Positions 15,882 to 24,257 of a stretch of 64,000 nucleotides of DNA are shown here, in pieces. The DNA is taken from contig NZ_SMRT01000004.1 in the NCBI RefSeq assembly GCF_004354045.1, positions 124,001-188,000 on the forward strand, written 5' to 3'. Position numbers and translations under genes: made by a program. The first letter of the stretch is position 1, and each line of letters begins with the position of its first letter. This DNA comes from Paenibacillus piri. GTDB lineage: Bacteria > Bacillota > Bacilli > Paenibacillales > NBRC-103111. Below the pieces are notes generated by a model that saw only the letters and a program-made list of their open reading frames with translations, had not been told where the DNA came from and made no database searches.

Positions 15882-16679
15882 TCATTTCGCAAAGCAGGCA
15901 GGGTAACCTTGCTTAATACGTTCCAGCGCCTTCTCATAATGGCCGGAAGGCTTGTATTCCAAGCCTATAAAACCGTCGTAGGTCGTATTTCCAATAGCTT
16001 CCAGAACGGCGGGAAAATTCACTTCTCCTCCCAGAGGCTCGAACCTTCCGGGAACCTTGGCCAAATGATAGTAACCGATCAAACGCTCGTTATGTTGAAT
16101 CGTTTCGATGAGGTTGCCTTCCATAATCTGCATATGGTAAACATCATACAAAATTTTAATATGATCGCTGCCTGTTTCTTCAATAATACGGAACGCTTCG
16201 GAGGAACTGTCGCAGTATATCCCCTTATGATCCGTTTTACTGTTTAACGGTTCGATGACAACCGTTACCCCCGCTTTTTCCACGATAGGCGCGATATATT
16301 TCAACGATTCAACCGCTTCCCGCCTATGTCGTTCGACGCTCCACCCCGGAATCAGGTTGCCCGATACCATTATTAACGTCTTGCAGGAAACCGCCTTCGC
16401 ATAATCGACCGCCTTTTCCACATCCCTTGCAAGCCGTTCCCTATCCTCCGGCCATATAAGGACAGGACGATCGCCCCCGACTGCGAACCCGGTTGTTCCG
16501 CCCAAGCTGCTTACATGCAGCGGAAATTCCGCTTTCAAGTCGACAACCTCGGCCAAATCGTGAAGCCTCCATACAAATTCGCAGCCGTGAAAGCCGAATC
16601 GATGCGCTGCCAACCAACGATCCCGGAAGGCGACGTCTTTCTCGTAGTTCATTTCCAAATGAGAAGCGAATCTCAACAT
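15882..16679 (-). CDS. Hydroxypyruvate-isomerase-like TIM-barrel protein
   Basis: A 265-residue sugar phosphate isomerase/epimerase (AP endonuclease 2 fold). VVIEPLNSKTDHKGIYCDSSSEAF and IKILYDVYHMQIMEGN closely follow the Hyi subgroup, with metal-binding Glu in IEPLN, Asp and His in DVYHMQ, and a late Glu in FIGLEYKPSG. It would isomerise a small ketose or hydroxy-keto acid in the cytoplasm. The ATG at 16679 is used because the GTG nine bases earlier lies within the GAGGTG ribosome site. It is 30 bases downstream of the binding-protein gene, so it belongs to the ABC operon. The actual substrate is unknown. Confidence 0.8.
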   Translation of the reverse strand: MLRFASHLEMNYEKDVAFRDRWLAAHRFGFHGCEFVWRLHDLAEVVDLKAEFPLHVSSLGGTTGFAVGGDRPVLIWPEDRERLARDVEKAVDYAKAVSCKTLIMVSGNLIPGWSVERHRREAVESLKYIAPIVEKAGVTVVIEPLNSKTDHKGIYCDSSSEAFRIIEETGSDHIKILYDVYHMQIMEGNLIETIQHNERLIGYYHLAKVPGRFEPLGGEVNFPAVLEAIGNTTYDGFIGLEYKPSGHYEKALERIKQGYPACFAK

Positions 16680-16708
16680 GATCGGCACCTCTTCTTTCTG
16701 TAATTTAA

Positions 16709-18274
16709 TTATTTGAAGACACCTGCATATTTTTTGTTCAGCTCATCCGTAATTTCCTGCCCGCCGGATTTTTTCCAAAGCTCGACGAACTTGTCAAACC
16801 CGGTGTTCAAATCAATTTCTCCGGTTATAAATTTGATATAATGTTCCTGTTCGATTTTGGAAATGTCAGGATATTTTTTAATAGCCGGCGTAGCTAAATT
16901 CAACGATTCTCTCGTTTTCACGCCGTTGCCCAGATCTTTGATGAATTTCATCCTGTCTTCAGGAAAATCATATTTATCCATGTTCAGCGACTTGTTGCCG
17001 AATAAACCGTAGAAGGTGCCTGCGCCGATTTTATATTTGGCGTTTTCGTTCGCATATTCCGATTTCATGATCGGCTTACCGCCCACCATCTGATAGTGCT
17101 CGCCTTCCAGGCCGTATACTGCCGTCAAGTAGGTCTGATCGTCGGTCGCCAAAGCTTCGAGCATTTCGTAGATGCGTTGTTTCTTCTCCGGATCCTTATT
17201 CACCTGGGCGCCCATCGCCACAAATGCGTTTTTGGCACCGTAGGAATAGGCGCGTCCCGGTCCGTTAGGCCCGGTTAACGGCTTGCCGATCACAATTTTG
17301 TTGTTTTGATTTTTGGCGTAGAAAGGAGCGCCGATGATGCCTACATCAGGCTCGAATTGGTACGACATCCAGTCGCGGACTCCCACTTTTCCGTTGACGA
17401 AGTCATTGTGATAATCGTTTGTTTTCTTCGTGACGAATTCCGGATCGATAAGGCCTTCTTTATACCATTTATTCAATACTTTAAACGCTTCTCTTGCGCC
17501 GTCCGTCGTCAGGCCGTAAACGATTTTGCCGGTCTTGTCGTCAATCATCCAGTCGGTTCTGACCTGGAACGCACTGAACACCGTATTGAACGAAGTGGCG
17601 CCTGTTCCTTGAGCGGAATAGCCGTATGTATCCTTTTTGCCGTTACCGTCGGGATCGTTGTTGCGGAACTTGCGCAGCACGTCTTCAAACTGCTCCAAAG
17701 TCTCGGGAGCTTTGTCGTAGCCGATTTTTTTCAGCCAGTCCCCGTTGTAGCCGGTTAAAAAGGGCAGGCTTCCAAGCGGCCAAATAATAGGTATGCCATA
17801 GCTTTTGCCGTCGACAAGCGCGTAGGTCCACGATGTCGGATCGGCCTGATCGATCGTTTTGGAGTAATTCGGCATATTTTTTTTAATTTCAGCCTCGGGG
17901 AGCTCGGCCAGTACCCCTTGTTTGACCAGTTCGTTCATCCGCTCCGGCGAGCTGTCCAAATAAATCACGTCCGCGATTTCGCCGGTGGAAAACTTAAGGT
18001 TCATCTGCTGGTCATATTGCGCGCGTTCAATCCGGATATTTTTAAATTTGACGTTGAATTGCTTCTCCAGCTTTTGCTGTACCGGCGTGCTATCATTTTC
18101 AGGCGGATTAAAGCTTAGCCATACAAGCTCCATTGTCTTTTTGCTTTTACCGTCCGTCGTATTGCCGTCAGCCGCGCCTCCATCCGCCCCTTTAGAGCAT
18201 CCTGCCAACAATCCTGCAACCAAAAGACTTGCCGTCAGCGAACTCGTTACCGTTTTCCACTTGCTTCCCCGCAT
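16709..18274 (-). CDS. Sugar ABC transporter substrate-binding lipoprotein
   Basis: A 521-residue lipoprotein with lipobox LLAGC, lipidated Cys26. The size and the stretches DGNGKKDTYGYSAQ (a DxNxxxD calcium-loop pattern) and DLNTGFDKFVELWKKSGGQEITDELNKKYA at the C-terminus are typical of the LipO-like large binding proteins that work with LplB/YtcP permeases. The ATG at 18274 is used because GGGGGGA lies upstream; the longer frame to 18319 abuts the preceding stop. Third gene after the two permeases. In this cluster the ligand may be a sulfonated sugar or glycoside, but nothing in the sequence shows that directly. Confidence 0.87.
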   Translation of the reverse strand: MRGSKWKTVTSSLTASLLVAGLLAGCSKGADGGAADGNTTDGKSKKTMELVWLSFNPPENDSTPVQQKLEKQFNVKFKNIRIERAQYDQQMNLKFSTGEIADVIYLDSSPERMNELVKQGVLAELPEAEIKKNMPNYSKTIDQADPTSWTYALVDGKSYGIPIIWPLGSLPFLTGYNGDWLKKIGYDKAPETLEQFEDVLRKFRNNDPDGNGKKDTYGYSAQGTGATSFNTVFSAFQVRTDWMIDDKTGKIVYGLTTDGAREAFKVLNKWYKEGLIDPEFVTKKTNDYHNDFVNGKVGVRDWMSYQFEPDVGIIGAPFYAKNQNNKIVIGKPLTGPNGPGRAYSYGAKNAFVAMGAQVNKDPEKKQRIYEMLEALATDDQTYLTAVYGLEGEHYQMVGGKPIMKSEYANENAKYKIGAGTFYGLFGNKSLNMDKYDFPEDRMKFIKDLGNGVKTRESLNLATPAIKKYPDISKIEQEHYIKFITGEIDLNTGFDKFVELWKKSGGQEITDELNKKYAGVFK

Positions 18275-18319
18275 GTTGATTCCCCCCGTTTTTTCATGGT
18301 TTATTGCTTGGGCTTGCAC

Positions 18320-19213
18320 TCAACCTTTTAACGAACCGACAAGAATTCCTTTTACAAAATACTTTTGCAGGAACGGATACAAAATGATGATAGGAAGCGT
18401 TGCCACCATCAGAGTCGATGCCTTGACGGTTTCCGGAATAACGTCCATTGCCCCTACAGCCTGATCCATCAAAATTTGCACCTCTTCCGAACGATTCTCC
18501 ACGATGAGCCGCCGCAAATAAGTTTGCAGCAGCATTTTGGACGTGTCCTGGATATAAAGCAGCCCGTCAAACCAGGCATTCCAGTGATTCACCGCCGACC
18601 ATAAACCAACTGTCGCCAAAATCGGCTTCGATAAAGGAATAATGATCGTATATAAAATCTTGATGTCGCTTGCGCCGTCGATTTTCGCAGAATCTTCGAG
18701 CTCGCTTGGAATGCTCATAAAAAAGTTGCGCATGATCAACATGGAAAAGGTGCTGATCAGATAGGGCGCAGCCAGAACGTACACCCAGCGGGAATCCAAC
18801 AGCCCGAGTCCTTTAATCAACAAGTAGGTCGGAATCAGCCCCCCTTGAAAAAACATCGTAAACACGATAAACATTGTCCAAAACGTACGGTGCGGCAAAT
18901 ACTTCTTGGATAAGGCATAGGCCGTCATTGCCATAAAGATCAGCGATAAAAACGTACCTGCAACCGTCCGGAAAACCGTATTCCCGAACCCTATCCAGAT
19001 TTGACCGGAAGAGAACGTCTTGGAATAAGCTTCCGTAGAGAATTCCAATGGAAACAAGTGAAAACCGGGTCTGATCGCCTCCGTCGGAGTGCTGAAGGAT
19101 ACGGACAACAGGTGAATAAAAGGGTAAAGCATGGCTGCACTCATCAAAAATATAAACAAAACAGCAAACACCTGGAAAAGCTTCTCGCCGACTGTCATAT
19201 GACTCAAGTCCAT
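18320..19213 (-). CDS. Sugar ABC transporter permease (YtcP/MalG type)
   Basis: A 297-residue permease with six hydrophobic segments. The ATPase-contact loop is EDSAKIDGASDIKILYTIIIPLSKP, and the C-terminus is LQKYFVKGILVGSLKG, characteristic of YtcP-type subunits. It pairs with the LplB-type subunit encoded 26 bases upstream. No ATPase is encoded nearby; such systems generally borrow a shared MsmX-type ATPase. A GAGAGGTGA run precedes the ATG at 19213, and an in-frame TTG six bases later would have slightly better spacing. Confidence 0.88.
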   Translation of the reverse strand: MDLSHMTVGEKLFQVFAVLFIFLMSAAMLYPFIHLLSVSFSTPTEAIRPGFHLFPLEFSTEAYSKTFSSGQIWIGFGNTVFRTVAGTFLSLIFMAMTAYALSKKYLPHRTFWTMFIVFTMFFQGGLIPTYLLIKGLGLLDSRWVYVLAAPYLISTFSMLIMRNFFMSIPSELEDSAKIDGASDIKILYTIIIPLSKPILATVGLWSAVNHWNAWFDGLLYIQDTSKMLLQTYLRRLIVENRSEEVQILMDQAVGAMDVIPETVKASTLMVATLPIIILYPFLQKYFVKGILVGSLKG

Positions 19214-19239
19214 TCACCTCTCATTTGAGCGCCTGCCGC

Positions 19240-20199
19240 CTAAAATAACCCTTCTTCTCCGGCCTTTTTGACGCAATAATTAGCCGTCAGGATCATGATG
19301 AAGCCGACAACATTTTTAAATAAGCCGACGGCGGTTGTAAAGCTGTACTGCATCTGGTTGATCCCAACCCTGTAAACGTAGGTATCCAGAATATCAGCCA
19401 CTCCGTAAACGGCCGGATTGTATAGATTTAACACTTGGTCAAACCCCGCATCCATCAAATTACCGATCCGCAATATAAAGAGGATGGCGATAACCGGCAT
19501 GATAGAGGGGATTGTGATATGCCAGATTTGTTTCCAGCGGCTGGCTCCATCCACCACAGCGGCTTCATAAAGATGGGGATCGATGCCGGCCAAAGCGGCC
19601 AAATAGATGATCGTCCCCCACCCGACTTCTTTCCAAATACCGGACATAACGAGAGTAAACCGGAAGTAGCCCGGGTCTCCCAAAAAAAAGACGGGATCGA
19701 AGCCCAGCAATTCGATGATGTAGTTAATAACCCCGGTATTCGGCGAAAGGAATGTCGTCAACAATCCGGCTAATACAACCCACGACAAAAAGTGCGGCAA
19801 ATAAGAAATCGACTGCGTAATTTTTTTGAACAGATTCCATCTTAATTCGTTAAATATCAATGCCAAAATAATAGGTGCGGGAAATCCAAATACGATGTGA
19901 TAAAAGCTAATGATCAATGTGTTTTTCATGATTTGAAAAAAACTGTCCGAGATTGAAAACATCCGCTCGAAATGCATCAACCCGACCCAAGGGCTGCCCA
20001 TGATGCCGTTAAAAATTTTATACTCCTTGAACGCAAGCTGAATCCCGTATAACGGACCGTAATGAAAAATGACATACCAGAGAAGTCCGGGCAGCAAAAG
20101 CAGAAATAAGCTTCTATGCCGCTTATATTCCTTCCATATGGAGCCCGTTTTCAATGCAGTCCCTGCCTCCATCTGTTTGACTGAGGCCGCTGTTTTCAT
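19240..20199 (-). CDS. Sugar ABC transporter permease (LplB/MalF type)
   Basis: A 319-residue permease with six membrane segments. It has HYGPLYGIQLAFKEYKIFNGIMGSPWVGL, the contact loop LYEAAVVDGASRWKQIWHITIPSIMP, and the end GFIMILTANYCVKKAGEEGLF, all typical of LplB. It is the first gene of the importer operon and follows a promoter whose -10 region overlaps one copy of the AT-rich motif shared with the GntR gene and the catabolic operon. The transporter is therefore probably controlled by that GntR protein. Confidence 0.88.
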   Translation of the reverse strand: MKTAASVKQMEAGTALKTGSIWKEYKRHRSLFLLLLPGLLWYVIFHYGPLYGIQLAFKEYKIFNGIMGSPWVGLMHFERMFSISDSFFQIMKNTLIISFYHIVFGFPAPIILALIFNELRWNLFKKITQSISYLPHFLSWVVLAGLLTTFLSPNTGVINYIIELLGFDPVFFLGDPGYFRFTLVMSGIWKEVGWGTIIYLAALAGIDPHLYEAAVVDGASRWKQIWHITIPSIMPVIAILFILRIGNLMDAGFDQVLNLYNPAVYGVADILDTYVYRVGINQMQYSFTTAVGLFKNVVGFIMILTANYCVKKAGEEGLF

Positions 20200-20252
20200 T
20201 CCAAATCACCACCGCATGATTATTTGATAGCGTTTTCAATCTCCATAATATC

Positions 20253-20269
20253 ATATCATCATTATCTTT
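20253..20269. promoter_or_regulatory. Putative GntR operator, copy at the importer promoter
   Basis: ATATCATCATTATCTTT occurs here and identically at 21123-21139. This copy overlaps the -10 region of the importer promoter. A related perfect palindrome lies at the promoter of the catabolic operon (29969-29986), so these may form one regulon. Confidence 0.6.
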
Positions 20270-20296
20270 ATAGGCGCATGACTCCGATTGGGTCAA
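20267..20296 (-). promoter_or_regulatory. Sigma-A promoter of the importer operon
   Basis: On the minus strand TTGACC (complement of 20291-20296) and TATAAA (complement of 20267-20272) are 18 bases apart, both close to consensus. The predicted start is near 20260, inside the putative GntR operator. Confidence 0.65.
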
Positions 20297-20299
20297 TAA

Positions 20300-20315
20300 G
20301 CGGCTCGCGAGCCGC
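20300..20315 (-). terminator. Hairpin after the GntR gene
   Basis: GCGGCTCGCGAGCCGC is a perfect 16-bp palindrome 18 bases past the GntR stop. The following minus-strand bases (TTATTG) are only slightly T-rich. It probably terminates the regulator gene and separates it from the importer promoter. Confidence 0.55.
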
Positions 20316-20333
20316 CAAGTGCCGGATACCATG

Positions 20334-21074
20334 CTATCTCTTTAGTTGAACCCTGTAGAAATACCGATCGGAACGATAAACGGTCGTGGTAAATTCGATG
20401 GCATGGCCGAGCGTGGAATAAGTCAATCGTTCCATCCTCAGCATAGGGTCTCTTTCGTGAATGCCGAGCAAAGCCGCATCCTGCTTCGTCGCATTTTTGG
20501 CGGTAATAATTTCATCCGCATCCTTTAAGTAAATTTTATTCTTTTCCAAGACCGAATAAAAGGCTATCGTCTCCAAGTCGCTGTCGTTGAAATATTTGGC
20601 GATTTCTTTCGGCCAATAGCTGCTTTCGATCGCGATAGGCTCGTTGTTGGCCAGCCGGATCCTTTTAATGTACAAGACCTGGTCTTCTTTCCCACCGAGC
20701 AGCCTTTCCGCAACCGCAGGCGGCGGGGCGATCTCTTTTTTCTCCAAAAGCTTCGCCCCGGGCTTAAGCCCTTTCGAAATCATTTCTTCTGCGAAGCCTG
20801 TTAACCGGCCAAGCCTTTCTTCCATTTTGGGAGCGCAAACGATAGTTCCTACTCCCTGTTTTTTTTGCAATTTACCCTCGTTGACCAGAGCTGTAATACC
20901 TTCGCGGACAGTTGTCCGGCTTACGTCGTATTTTTGGATCAGCTCCGTTTCAGTCGGAATGAGCTGACCTGCCTGCCACTCGCCGCTTTTGATTTTGTCA
21001 TCGAATATTTGCTTCAGTTGATAGTAAAGCGGGATTGGCAATGTCGGATCAAGTCTTGGTTCGCGGTCAATCAT
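20334..21074 (-). CDS. GntR-family regulator, HutC subfamily (UTRA domain)
   Basis: A 246-residue regulator. Residues ~10-75 are the winged helix (PTETELIQKYDVSRTTVREGITALVNEGKLQKKQG) and the rest is a UTRA effector domain (AERLLGGKEDQVLYIKRIRLANNEPIAIESSYWP, then LRMERLTYSTLGHAIEFTTTVYRSDRYFY). UTRA proteins usually sense sugar phosphates or related small ligands. The ATG at 21074 has GGAGG at the right distance, whereas the frame start at 21119 would lie at the promoter itself. Its own promoter carries the same 17-bp motif as the importer promoter, which suggests autoregulation and control of the sugar island. Confidence 0.88.
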   Translation of the reverse strand: MIDREPRLDPTLPIPLYYQLKQIFDDKIKSGEWQAGQLIPTETELIQKYDVSRTTVREGITALVNEGKLQKKQGVGTIVCAPKMEERLGRLTGFAEEMISKGLKPGAKLLEKKEIAPPPAVAERLLGGKEDQVLYIKRIRLANNEPIAIESSYWPKEIAKYFNDSDLETIAFYSVLEKNKIYLKDADEIITAKNATKQDAALLGIHERDPMLRMERLTYSTLGHAIEFTTTVYRSDRYFYRVQLKR

Positions 21075-21119
21075 ATTTTGCCTCCATGTAGCGTTGAATT
21101 TGAGTTTGACTTTGAACAT

Positions 21120-21149
21120 ATAATATCATCATTATCTTTGCCCGGTCAA
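21120..21149 (-). promoter_or_regulatory. GntR gene promoter with internal operator copy
   Basis: On the minus strand TTGACC (complement of 21144-21149) and TATTAT (complement of 21120-21125) are 18 bases apart. The 17-bp motif ATATCATCATTATCTTT at 21123-21139 fills the space between them and reaches into the -10. This is a typical autorepression layout. Confidence 0.6.
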
Positions 21150-21185
21150 CGTTATCCAACCCGTTTTACTTCAAATGCAAGTTAT

Positions 21186-22064
21186 CTATACGAATAATTC
21201 CAAATGCTGTTTGGCAAGCAATAATCCTTTCCCGACTTTAGCGTCAGTCCCTGACCAAACCGGATCTTCGTGCTCAATGGATAAGATCCCGTCGTATCCG
21301 ATATCGTGAAGCGCGGTCACAAATTTGTTCCAGTCGACATCCCCTTGACCCGGTATGCGGTGTCTCCACCATTTGCAGGTCATCATCCCTTCGACACGCT
21401 GAACCTGCGGCAGCAGCTCGGTGTCTTTCGCTTGCGAAAGCACGATTTTATCTTTAAAGTCATGCACGGCCTGCACAATATCAATCCCTTGCCATATCAA
21501 GTGGGAAGGATCGATATTAAGACCAAGGGCGGGAGACGGCACTCTATCGAAAATTTCCCGCCATAGCGCTGGCGATATGGCGATATTATAAACGGGAGGC
21601 CAAAATTCATACATCGGACAATTTTCAAAGGCCAGCTTGACGTTAAGCCGTTCCGCATATTCGGCAATATCCGTAAACACCGGAGCTATCAAAGGAATAT
21701 TATCCTCCACGGACAGCGCCGGATCTCTTCCCGTAAAAGTCGATACGACTTTAACCCCGATATTGGCCGCAGCCTTCAGCAGCAGCTTCACCGTATCTGC
21801 CGCACGTCTGCGTTCCTCCGGATCGGATGACAGATACGGCAGCGCACCGAACATGATCCCGGTTATGGGGATTTCATATTTTTGCTGCAGCTCGATCATC
21901 GGACCGCAGCCGGAGCCGTTCGCCAGCTTCGTCCAATCGAGATATTTGTATCTGGGGCCTCCGTGCAGCTCAATACCGTGAAAACCGTTCTCTTTGGCCC
22001 ATTTGAACGTCTGCGGCAGATCCCAATCCATATAACACGATTGATAAAATCCAATTTTCATCAT
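21186..22064 (-). CDS. Sugar phosphate isomerase/epimerase (AP endonuclease 2 fold)
   Basis: A 292-residue TIM-barrel protein. Features are KIGFYQSCYMDWDLPQTFKWAKENGFHGIELHGG at the N-terminus, metal-ligand Glu in KLAFENCPMY, GLNIDPSHLIWQG with Asp and His, RIPGQGDVDWNKF and the late Glu in GILSIEHEDPVW. This subgroup is common beside Gfo/Idh dehydrogenases and often epimerises sugars or acts on 3-keto-glycosides. The ATG at 22064 follows CGGAG with seven bases of spacing. It is the last gene of the eight-gene catabolic operon, 23 bases after the Gfo/Idh gene. The substrate is unknown. Confidence 0.82.
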   Translation of the reverse strand: MMKIGFYQSCYMDWDLPQTFKWAKENGFHGIELHGGPRYKYLDWTKLANGSGCGPMIELQQKYEIPITGIMFGALPYLSSDPEERRRAADTVKLLLKAAANIGVKVVSTFTGRDPALSVEDNIPLIAPVFTDIAEYAERLNVKLAFENCPMYEFWPPVYNIAISPALWREIFDRVPSPALGLNIDPSHLIWQGIDIVQAVHDFKDKIVLSQAKDTELLPQVQRVEGMMTCKWWRHRIPGQGDVDWNKFVTALHDIGYDGILSIEHEDPVWSGTDAKVGKGLLLAKQHLELFV

Positions 22065-22087
22065 CGACAAGCTCCGTTTCGTTCATT

Positions 22088-23104
22088 TTACAAGCAGACG
22101 ATTTTTCCCGTCTCGATAGATTCAAGCACCGCATGCGACAGCTTTAACATGTCCCGTCCCTGCGTAAAGCCGACCGGTGCAGGTCTGCCTTCCTCCACGG
22201 CAGCTGCAAAGCGTTGGAATTGTACCTTGAACAAATCCGGCTGCGGCAGCTCAACCGTTTCCTTGTTTTCTCCATCGTACAATTCGATCTGCAGCGTCTT
22301 ATTGCCGAAATTATTGAAATGTCCCTCAGCTCCGCCTTTGGGCCCGATAATACGGTCGGCTCGGCCGTGCAGCTTGAATTTTTTCGCCAGCCCCCAGGAA
22401 ACCGTCATGGTACCGATATCTCCCGATTCGTATTCCACTGTAATTACGGCCGTATCAATGGCTAATTGATCGAAATGCGCGATCTCCGGCCGCTCATGCG
22501 CCATTATTCCACCTCTCGCATATACCATTTTCGGCTTGGATTGAAATACCGTTTGCCACATCATAAACGCATGGCAGCATGCATCGACGACGGGTCCCTG
22601 ATTGCCGTTGCGGTCGTGCATCGCCAATTTCGGCCGCACTTCCTGCAGCAGGTCGCAGTTCATCACCAAAGGACGGCCGAACCGATCCTCCTGCACCCAC
22701 TGCTTTACCTGTTCAACGCCATTGGAATAGTTTCGCTGAAATCCAACACCGAACTGGACGCCCGCTTTCTCGACTGCCGCTTGCATGTCCATAGCAGCCT
22801 GCGCGGATGAGGCCAGCGGTTTTTCGCAAAACACATGCTTTCCCTGCTGTGCCGCATAAATCGTTACCGGAGCATGGAAGACAAGCGGCAGGCAGATGGA
22901 AACGATCTCGATCTGCGGATCATTAATCGCTTCCTTGTAGTCTTTAACGAAGTTGGGTACGTTGAATTCATGCGCCAGCGCGATCGATCTTTCTTCATCG
23001 ACATCGCAAAGCGTTACAACGTGATGACCGGCGGCAATCCAGCTTCGTACATGGTTTCTTCCCATGTCGCCCGCACCGATAACAGCTATTTTAAATCGTT
23101 TCAT
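22088..23104 (-). CDS. Gfo/Idh/MocA-family oxidoreductase
   Basis: A 338-residue NAD(P)-dependent oxidoreductase. The N-terminal Rossmann fold has AVIGAGDMGRNH and CDVDEE, and the family EKP motif is in HVFCEKPLA, whose Lys is catalytic. In the C-terminal domain VVDACCHAFMMW takes the place of the usual D-x-x-x-H. The family oxidises sugar hydroxyls, and some members start an oxidation-elimination route that cleaves glycosides; NAD-dependent sulfoquinovosidases are of this fold. Position within the putative sulfosugar operon makes that attractive, but it is inference. The ATG at 23104 is favoured over 23119 because GAGG lies nine bases before it. Confidence 0.83.
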   Translation of the reverse strand: MKRFKIAVIGAGDMGRNHVRSWIAAGHHVVTLCDVDEERSIALAHEFNVPNFVKDYKEAINDPQIEIVSICLPLVFHAPVTIYAAQQGKHVFCEKPLASSAQAAMDMQAAVEKAGVQFGVGFQRNYSNGVEQVKQWVQEDRFGRPLVMNCDLLQEVRPKLAMHDRNGNQGPVVDACCHAFMMWQTVFQSKPKMVYARGGIMAHERPEIAHFDQLAIDTAVITVEYESGDIGTMTVSWGLAKKFKLHGRADRIIGPKGGAEGHFNNFGNKTLQIELYDGENKETVELPQPDLFKVQFQRFAAAVEEGRPAPVGFTQGRDMLKLSHAVLESIETGKIVCL

Positions 23105-23134
23105 CTTCCTCAGCCTCATTTCGTTATTTGTATA

Positions 23135-24226
23135 TTAGCGCTGCAATATCCCCGGACGGACGTACGTTTTACCGCCAACGTTTATTTCAAACCGCGGGTA
23201 AGCAACGACTGGAGTTATAATTTCGTTCCCATTTGTGCCAACAAGCATCGTGTCTTCCGACTTTGCTCCGGAAACCGAAGGATTCCAGGCATAAAGCTGC
23301 CCCTCCTCGACAAGCAGCGTCTCGTCGGGAGTCGATAATTTTTCCCTGGTAGTAAAGCCCGTCAAGCCGCCTTGATGATGGCGGGTATACTCATCCGGAA
23401 ATCCGGCCTCGCTATAGAGCGCTTTCATCGAGGCGAACAGTTCCCCCAACGATTTCCCTTGTGTCGTTAAGTCGATCATATGCGTCTCGATTTCCGCGAC
23501 GGCCTTGTATCTATGGGCGATCTCATCCGGAATGGTACCAATATGAACCAATCTTGTAGCGGATGCAATCAGGCCGTTGCGTCTGGCGCAAACGACCAGC
23601 ATCGCATACGATTTCAGCGTTTTGCCTGTCGGCAGCGGATGCCGCCGGCTGAAAACCCGCTCATCGACGGCAATCAGATTGACGATCGGATCCAATCCTC
23701 GTTCATAGCATTGACAAGCGAGACGTCCGGCAATGGTATATTCGCTGTCGCCGGGATGAATGTCCAAGGCGGCCCGTTCGATCGCTTCCGCTGTCCATCG
23801 TCCGATCTGCTTTAACTCCCCGATCCGGTCGTCATCGATTATACTACGGAGCTTCAACATTCGGGCTTCCAGCTCGACATCCGTTTTGAGCGGAGCGCCT
23901 TCAGCCAGATGCAGCCGCAGCAGCCTTTCCCGATCCGCCGGGTTGAACCAGCTCCATACTTCGACAGTATCGATCCCGGCCCATACATCGCTCGGAATTT
24001 CTTCTTCTTCCAGCCGTTTGGCTTCAATATTATTGGCGATCAGGACACATTTGCCACCCGCAACCAAAACATTGCAGCAGCCCGGCTCCGATGCGAGATT
24101 GATATGGCTTCGGCCGCCAAGCAGCCAGCTTAAATTTTTTTGCTGCGTAAGCAGTATCGCCGCGTTTTCGGTTTCGGCCAGCTTTCGAAGCTGTTCAATC
24201 CGACGGTTTGTATCCATACTTTTCAT
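23135..24226 (-). CDS. M24 (pita-bread fold) family protein lacking metal ligands
   Basis: A 363-residue protein with an N-terminal creatinase-like domain (residues ~10-130, NLSWLLGG) and a C-terminal pita-bread domain. Metal-dependent M24 peptidases need two Asp, a His and two Glu. Where the Asp pair is expected, the sequence reads LVVCARRNGLIASATRLV with neither Asp. A His pair (YTRHHQGG), a Glu and an ED (VEEGQLYAWNPS, SGAKSEDTML) remain. This resembles metal-free members such as creatinase, so it is probably a hydrolase or binding protein of a non-peptide substrate. The ATG follows GAGGAGGGAGACC. Its role in the sugar operon is unclear. Confidence 0.8.
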   Translation of the reverse strand: MKSMDTNRRIEQLRKLAETENAAILLTQQKNLSWLLGGRSHINLASEPGCCNVLVAGGKCVLIANNIEAKRLEEEEIPSDVWAGIDTVEVWSWFNPADRERLLRLHLAEGAPLKTDVELEARMLKLRSIIDDDRIGELKQIGRWTAEAIERAALDIHPGDSEYTIAGRLACQCYERGLDPIVNLIAVDERVFSRRHPLPTGKTLKSYAMLVVCARRNGLIASATRLVHIGTIPDEIAHRYKAVAEIETHMIDLTTQGKSLGELFASMKALYSEAGFPDEYTRHHQGGLTGFTTREKLSTPDETLLVEEGQLYAWNPSVSGAKSEDTMLVGTNGNEIITPVVAYPRFEINVGGKTYVRPGILQR

Positions 24227-24257
24227 GGTCTCCCTCCTCGTGCCGCTCTCATGTTCA

